Source of the DNA: an uncultured Gammaproteobacteria bacterium | GTDB lineage: Bacteria; Pseudomonadota; Gammaproteobacteria; JAADHQ01 | Reading direction: 5' to 3' | NCBI GenBank assembly: GCA_947258655.1 | Contig: CAMYJD010000003.1 | Location: 62,001 to 126,000, forward strand | Length of the DNA stretch: 64,000 nt | Shown: one piece after another, positions 59,352 to 64,000 of the stretch | How positions within the stretch are numbered: the stretch's first letter is position 1 | How the letters are laid out: the number at the start of each line of letters is the position of its first letter | Made by a program: the position numbers and the translations under genes | Notes under the pieces: generated by a model | Told to the model about the DNA's origin: nothing | What the model saw: the letters and a program-made list of their open reading frames with translations, nothing else | Database searches by the model: none

Positions 59352-62300
59352 TCAGGCTTTTTGCTTGCGTTTGCTGCGGCGCAGGCGTGACAATAAGCGG
59401 CGCGCCATTTCCCCGAACATCTCGGTCTGGGTCGGATGCGGATGGATGGCCTGGGCGACCTGCTCGAGCGTCATGTCCGCCGATACCATCATGACCCCTT
59501 CACCGATCAGCGTATCGGCATGGTCGGCGAGGTAATGCACACCGACAATGCGATGTGTGGCCTTATCGGCCACAATCTTGATCATGCCATGAATTTCATT
59601 GGTAATCATAGCCTTGGCATCAATACTCATCGGCATTTTAACCTCGACCGCATCGATACCCTTGGCCTTGGCCTGCTCAACCGACAGCCCGACGAAGGCT
59701 GCCTCGGGGCGGGTAAAGATGACGCCACTGTCCTTGTCCTGGTCATAGCGCATGTCTTCGCCCAGGATCGTGGCCGCAGCCACCCGGCCCTGCTGGCCTG
59801 CCGTGTGCGCCAGCATCAGCCCGCCGATCACATCACCCACAGCAAAAACATGGGAAATATTACTGCGACCACGTGCGTCGACACTGATAACGCCCTTATC
59901 GCTGGCGATCCCGGCCTTGTCCAGCTGCAGCGGCTCAAGCACGGGGCGTTTACCCGTCGCCATGACGACATAATCGCAACTGAAGGTATGGTCCTTGCCA
60001 TCCTCACCGCTGTAGACCAGCTTCATCGCCCCCGGCTCACCCTTGATGGATTTGACCTGGACCGATGTCAGGATATTCAGGTTCGGATCTTCATTCAGTA
60101 CCGCGGTCAGGTGCTTGGCTATCTCAGGCTCAACCTCGGCCAGAATCCTGTCCTGTCCTTCCAGTAACGTCACCTTGCTGCCGAAGTCCTGGAAAATCTG
60201 CGCCATTTCCATACCGATCGCACCACCACCGATGACGCCGAGGCGTTTGGGTACGCCTTGCAGACCCCAGACCGTATCCGACGTCAATACACCACCCTTG
60301 TCGAGTGCTTCATGGGCACCGGGAATCGGTGGCACGAATGGTGGTGCACCGGTGGCAATCACGGCACAACCGAAACGGATACGCTCCCCTGCCGTGCCAT
60401 CACCGAGCGGCGCACGTTGATGCGGATTGTCGTTATTCGCCGACGTATCGACGAACAGGGTATGATCATCCTCGAAGCGAGCAAAGCCCTGGATCACCTT
60501 GATCTTGACACCCTTGTCGGTCTTCAAGGCCATATCGCCACGTGTTTCGAGAACATGCCGGCGTGTCTGCTCCAGTTTGTCCCAGTTCAGTTTGGCCTTG
60601 TTAGTCCCTTCGACACCCAGATGTTCATCATGGGCACGGTCACGCATACGGTCTGCCGCAGCGCGCCAGGCCTTCGATGGTATACAGCCACGCCACAGAC
60701 ATTCGCCGCCCGGGAATGGACTATCGTTGACCATCGCGACCTTGATACCGTGCTCGGCCAGATCGCGTGCACAATCTTCTCCACCGGGTCCGCCACCGAT
60801 AACGACAACGTCATAGTCCCAGTCACCTTCCGGAATCGCCGGCCCGACTGGCCCCATCCATGATTCCGGTTGTTCGATCAGACCCTTCAGTGTATTCAGA
60901 TAGAGTGCGACCTCGGCACCGTTGACGACGCGATGATCCGCGGTCACAGTCAACGGCATACCAGCGGGGCCGGCCGATGATATCGCCAATATTGCCGCGG
61001 TACCCGGGGTCGGTATCGCATCAAAATAACTGACCCCCAACATACCCATATTGGAAACCATAAAGGTCGGATTGGCATATTCCTCGGGTGCCAGGCGGCG
61101 TTTACGCGCACGATCCAGAAGGCCTTTCCATTCCTCATTGAGGGATTCGAGGCTGCTGGATTCACAGGCACGCAGGACCGGCACCACGAGGCCGCCACCG
61201 TCTGCAGATACGGCCATGCCGATATCAACCTGACTGCGTTCAACCAGTTTGTCGACCGGCTGGTAACACCAGTTCATGGTCGGATGTTGTTGCATCGCCA
61301 GGGCACAGGCCTTGGCAATTGTAACTGTGACCGAAACGCCCTTCTGCTTCGAGGCCTTTATCAGTGCATCGGGTTTTGCATCGACCGTAACGTGGAACGT
61401 CGGCATGCTCAGCGATGAAGTCATCGACTGACTGATCGCGCGTTCCATTGCATTCATGGCTCGGCCTTCACCCGGCACGTCCACCTGCATCACACCGGCA
61501 GCAGCGGCCGCCGGTGCAGCCGCCTGGCTTGATGCCACGTCGGTAGAGGTAATCACGCCACCCGGACCACTGCCGTGCATGCTATTAAGATCGATACCGC
61601 TCTGACCGGCCAGTTTGCGTGCATACGGTGTTGCCTGTTTGCTGTGTGGGCGCGGGGCCGGTGCAGCTTTACCTGCGGCCTGGATGACATGACTGGCACT
61701 TGTGGCAGCGACAGGCTCTGCGGCAACGGGAGGCTTTTCCCCGGTGCCGGCAGCAGCGGCCTGGACGACGGCGCTTTCGCGCACGACCTTATCCGCGTCT
61801 TCGACCAGATAGGCCATTGCTCCACCGACAGCGACGACGCTGTCAACTTCCGCTATCGGGCCTGACAGATAACCATCACGAAACACCTCGACATCCATGA
61901 TCGCCTTGTCGGTCTCGACCTGGGCAACGACGTCACCACGTTCTATCTTGTCACCGGGAGCCTTCGTCCATTCAACTACAATCCCCTCGGTCATGGTGTC
62001 CGACAACTGCGGCATCTTGATTGTGTAAATACTGCCTTCCGGTTCGGCTGCTGCTGGTGTGGGTGCCTGCTGCTCGCCTGTGCTTTCCGTCGTCTCTGCC
62101 ACGTCAGCTTGCGGTGCTCGTTCGGCTACCGCTGCTGTAGCGCCTGCCTCACCCTGCTGGACTTCATCTGCAGAAGCGACGATATAGGCAATCGCGTCCC
62201 CTACAGCAACAGTACTGTCAACGGCCGCAATCGGTCCGGACAAATAACCTTCGCGGAATACCTCGACGTCCATAATCGCCTTGTCGGTCTCAACCGTTGC

Positions 62301-62414
62301 AACGATATCACCGCGTTCAAGCTTGTCGCCGACATTTTTTTCCCAACTGACGATAACACCTTCGGTCATCGTATCTGACAGTTGCGGCATTTTAATTACA
62401 TAGGGCTCTGACAT
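59352..62414 (-). CDS. Fused pyruvate dehydrogenase E2-E3 (acetyltransferase and dihydrolipoyl dehydrogenase)
   Basis: About 1020 residues from the ATG at 62414 (GGA five bases before); a ten-residue longer start would lie in a repeat. There are two lipoyl domains with lipoyl lysines at 45 and 170 in VETDKAIMD, Ala/Pro linkers, an E3/E1-binding domain near 265-300 (TPYARKLAGQSGIDL), and the E2 catalytic domain (TADHRVVNGAE, with Asn where DHRxxDG has Asp). Directly joined is a complete E3: FAD site VVIGGGPGG, redox pair GGECLWRGCIPSK, NAD site GVIGGGAIGMEMAQIF and HPHPTQTE. It follows pdhB by 72 bases. Confidence 0.95.
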   Translation of the reverse strand: MSEPYVIKMPQLSDTMTEGVIVSWEKNVGDKLERGDIVATVETDKAIMDVEVFREGYLSGPIAAVDSTVAVGDAIAYIVASADEVQQGEAGATAAVAERAPQADVAETTESTGEQQAPTPAAAEPEGSIYTIKMPQLSDTMTEGIVVEWTKAPGDKIERGDVVAQVETDKAIMDVEVFRDGYLSGPIAEVDSVVAVGGAMAYLVEDADKVVRESAVVQAAAAGTGEKPPVAAEPVAATSASHVIQAAGKAAPAPRPHSKQATPYARKLAGQSGIDLNSMHGSGPGGVITSTDVASSQAAAPAAAAAGVMQVDVPGEGRAMNAMERAISQSMTSSLSMPTFHVTVDAKPDALIKASKQKGVSVTVTIAKACALAMQQHPTMNWCYQPVDKLVERSQVDIGMAVSADGGGLVVPVLRACESSSLESLNEEWKGLLDRARKRRLAPEEYANPTFMVSNMGMLGVSYFDAIPTPGTAAILAISSAGPAGMPLTVTADHRVVNGAEVALYLNTLKGLIEQPESWMGPVGPAIPEGDWDYDVVVIGGGPGGEDCARDLAEHGIKVAMVNDSPFPGGECLWRGCIPSKAWRAAADRMRDRAHDEHLGVEGTNKAKLNWDKLEQTRRHVLETRGDMALKTDKGVKIKVIQGFARFEDDHTLFVDTSANNDNPHQRAPLGDGTAGERIRFGCAVIATGAPPFVPPIPGAHEALDKGGVLTSDTVWGLQGVPKRLGVIGGGAIGMEMAQIFQDFGSKVTLLEGQDRILAEVEPEIAKHLTAVLNEDPNLNILTSVQVKSIKGEPGAMKLVYSGEDGKDHTFSCDYVVMATGKRPVLEPLQLDKAGIASDKGVISVDARGRSNISHVFAVGDVIGGLMLAHTAGQQGRVAAATILGEDMRYDQDKDSGVIFTRPEAAFVGLSVEQAKAKGIDAVEVKMPMSIDAKAMITNEIHGMIKIVADKATHRIVGVHYLADHADTLIGEGVMMVSADMTLEQVAQAIHPHPTQTEMFGEMARRLLSRLRRSKRKQKA

Positions 62415-62427
62415 AATAATCCAGTAT

Positions 62428-62441
62428 CGAGTAGCTAGTAA
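62428..62441. repeat. Dispersed word CGAGTAGCTAGTAA
   Basis: The 14 bases at 62428-62441 equal those at 51054-51067. The similarity continues loosely into AAG and nearby GGCGAG. It lies in the gap between pdhB and the E2-E3 gene. Confidence 0.6.
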
Positions 62442-62486
62442 CAAGTGGCGAGGCGATGGACATAATCCATACCTCGCCAGCAGATT

Positions 62487-63467
62487 TTATTTTCCAAACA
62501 TTTTCAGTGCGGCTTTGACGATATCCTGGGCTGTCGGAATCGCCGCCTTTTCCAGTGTATGGTTATATGGGATTGGAACATGGGCGGCAGACACGCGTGC
62601 GGGAGGCGCATCCAGTTCAAAAAAGCACTCTTCATTGATAATTGCCATGACCTCTGCGCCGACACCGACAGCAGGTTCTGCCTCTTCGGCAATCAATGCA
62701 CGATGGTTCTTGCTTACCGATGCCTTGATACCTTCACGATCCAGAGGACTCAGTGCATACAGGTCGACAACCTCGGCATCGATGCCGTGTTGTTTGGCAA
62801 GGATATCCGCGGCCTGCAGGCACCAGTGCACAGAAATGTTATAGCCGAACAGGGTGATGTCCTTGCCACTTCGCGCCACTTCAGAACCAACCAGGGGCAT
62901 AAAGAACTCTTCGTCAGCGACTTCACCCTTCATGTTGTACATCAGTTCGTGCTCATTGATGAACACCGGATCATCGCAGCGAATCGCCGATTTAAGCAGA
63001 CCGTAGGCCTGGCGAGGATTGGAGGGTGTCACCACGCGCAGACCGGCGATCCCCATGAATACCTTTTCCATACGTGCCGAATGCTGCGCGCCGAGCTGAT
63101 GCGCAGTACCGCCGGGAGAACGCACGACCACAGGGGCCTTGAGCTGCCCACCGGACATATAGTGCACCTTGGCCGCAGTATTGAATATCTGGTCCATCGC
63201 CAGCCAGGCAAAGTTCACCGACATGATCTCGATTATTGGACGCACGCCCAGATAAGAAGCACCGATACCGAGACCGGTATAGCCGTTTTCGGATATGGGC
63301 GTATCGATTACACGCTCCGGTCCATACTTGTCATACAGGCCATTGGTAGCCTTGTAGGTTCCACCCGCGACACCGATATCCTCACCCATACAGATAACCA
63401 TCGGGTCACGACTCATCTCTTCATCATGGGCACGGCGCACGGCCTCCCAAAACATAATCTCGGACAT
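62487..63467 (-). CDS. pdhB: Pyruvate dehydrogenase E1 component, beta subunit
   Basis: 326 residues, the usual length of the E1-beta of alpha2beta2 dehydrogenases. Typical blocks are MGEDIGVAGGTYKATNGLYDKYG, RVIDTPISENGYTGLGIGAS, RSPGGTAHQLGAQHSARMEK and PSNPRQAYGLLKSAI. It forms the thiamine-diphosphate active site with E1 alpha. The start overlaps the E1-alpha stop by one base (TAATG), giving the operon order E1 alpha, E1 beta, E2-E3. Confidence 0.96.
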   Translation of the reverse strand: MSEIMFWEAVRRAHDEEMSRDPMVICMGEDIGVAGGTYKATNGLYDKYGPERVIDTPISENGYTGLGIGASYLGVRPIIEIMSVNFAWLAMDQIFNTAAKVHYMSGGQLKAPVVVRSPGGTAHQLGAQHSARMEKVFMGIAGLRVVTPSNPRQAYGLLKSAIRCDDPVFINEHELMYNMKGEVADEEFFMPLVGSEVARSGKDITLFGYNISVHWCLQAADILAKQHGIDAEVVDLYALSPLDREGIKASVSKNHRALIAEEAEPAVGVGAEVMAIINEECFFELDAPPARVSAAHVPIPYNHTLEKAAIPTAQDIVKAALKMFGK

Positions 63468-64000
63468 TATTTCGACCCTCCATTAACCCAGGGGTCATTT
63501 TCAACCAGTGTGTATTTTTCCAGCATTTCCAGGGGTGGCTCCGGTGATTCTTCGGCAAACTTGATGATTTCGTCCTCGATTTGTTCAAGGATTTCGGTGT
63601 CCATCTCCTTGTAATCGTCCAGCGTCATCTCACCTGCCTCGATCAGGCGATCACGCAAGATGATGATCGGGTCGCGCTTACTCCACATGCGTTCCTCTTC
63701 TTTGGGACGATAGGCATTGGAATCCGACATCGAATGTCCGCGATAGCGGTAGGTCATTAATTCAAGGAAATAGGGACCCTTGCCAGAACGCACATGCTCG
63801 ATGGCCTTTTGCGCAGCCTCATAGACCACTTCGATGTCCTGACCATCAACCTGCGTAGATGGAATGTTATAGCCCGATACGCGTTTGTATTGATCCACGA
63901 CCGCGGTCGAACGATCGATACGTGTGCCGATTCCATACAGGTTATTCTCACAGACATACAGGACTGGCAGTTCCCAGACCTTGGCCATATTCAGTGATTC
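63467..64000 (-). CDS. pdhA: Pyruvate dehydrogenase E1 component, alpha subunit, partial
   Basis: The frame is open to the window edge (178 codons), so the N-terminal part with most of the thiamine-diphosphate motif is missing. Visible are LPVLYVCENNLYGIGTRIDR, the end of the ThDP motif, the phosphorylation-loop-like TYRYRGHSMSDSNAYR and the C-terminal helix. It decarboxylates pyruvate together with E1 beta. The stop overlaps the pdhB start. Confidence 0.95.
   Translation of the reverse strand, partial: ESLNMAKVWELPVLYVCENNLYGIGTRIDRSTAVVDQYKRVSGYNIPSTQVDGQDIEVVYEAAQKAIEHVRSGKGPYFLELMTYRYRGHSMSDSNAYRPKEEERMWSKRDPIIILRDRLIEAGEMTLDDYKEMDTEILEQIEDEIIKFAEESPEPPLEMLEKYTLVENDPWVNGGSK

Noticed and set aside
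59436-60167. 243-residue plus-strand open frame opposite the E2-E3 gene
   Set aside because: It is an antisense frame of a conserved gene, His-rich by codon reflection only.
62559-63614. 351-residue plus-strand open frame opposite pdhB
   Set aside because: It lies antisense to pdhB and pdhA, which are clear family members, and has no recognisable domain.

Overview
The window reads as a continuous piece of a gammaproteobacterial chromosome of middling base composition. Evidence for this is the rsxABCDGE-nth, purM-purN-DUF3108, hda-perM-pgsA-like-DUF2066, ilvB-ilvH-ilvC-pssA-leuA and mrp/metG/dcd gene sets, with protein sequences close to Gammaproteobacteria throughout. A DsrC/TusE-family protein, a class I Fe-S fumarase and an arsC-wrbA-DUF2069 operon would fit a Chromatiales- or Thiotrichales-like, possibly sulfur-metabolising organism, but the genus cannot be read from the sequence. 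No tRNA, rRNA, CRISPR array, insertion sequence or prophage was recognised.

Layout. Positions 1-6626 (minus strand) hold a UMF1-type MFS transporter (cut by the window edge), an Aas-like acyltransferase/acyl-ACP synthetase, and an Mla/MCE-type lipid-transport operon (lipoprotein, permease, ABC protein, MCE protein) whose ABC protein has lost nearly all catalytic motifs. Positions 6872-15949 (minus) hold prfC, rimI, a type-4 uracil-DNA glycosylase, leuA, pssA, ilvC, ilvH and ilvB, with a probable promoter and leader terminator before ilvB. Positions 16271-19775 (plus) hold two DUF4124 proteins, a MIF-like tautomerase, proS and a lytic transglycosylase. Positions 19814-22863 (minus) hold acyP, a HlyD-like adaptor, a TolC-like protein and a thioredoxin-fold protein. 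Positions 23005-27802 hold fumarase, a YcgN protein, a STAS protein, a LysM lipoprotein, arsC, wrbA and DUF2069. Positions 27840-32531 (minus) hold an EAL remnant, phzF-like, hda, perM-like, pgsA-like and DUF2066. Positions 32657-35798 (plus) hold purM, purN, DUF3108 and a methyltransferase. Positions 35877-39193 hold a membrane protein, dcd, a cysteine-less DsrC-like protein and mrp. Positions 39432-47973 (plus) hold metG, the complete rsx/rnf operon, nth and DUF1841.

The most notable system is at 48147-50897 (plus): a four-gene cluster matching the Hvf-type RiPP metallophore locus. It has a secreted precursor with six EGKCG motifs and one EGTCG, a DUF692 MNIO maturase, a DUF2063 partner and a DoxX-family membrane protein. 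Unusually, the precursor carries two canonical EF-hand calcium-binding loops between its cysteine-rich segments, so one exported protein could combine modified-cysteine copper binding with a Ca2+-binding module. The cluster is followed by a 220-base gap holding three separate inverted repeats.

Positions 51118-64000 (minus) hold glnS, gloA, a 1200-residue PhnD-like/PAS/GGDEF/EAL signalling protein, argG, a MotY-like protein and a pyruvate dehydrogenase operon. In that operon E2 and E3 are fused into one polypeptide of about 1020 residues, preceded by E1 beta and the 3' part of E1 alpha, which runs off the window.
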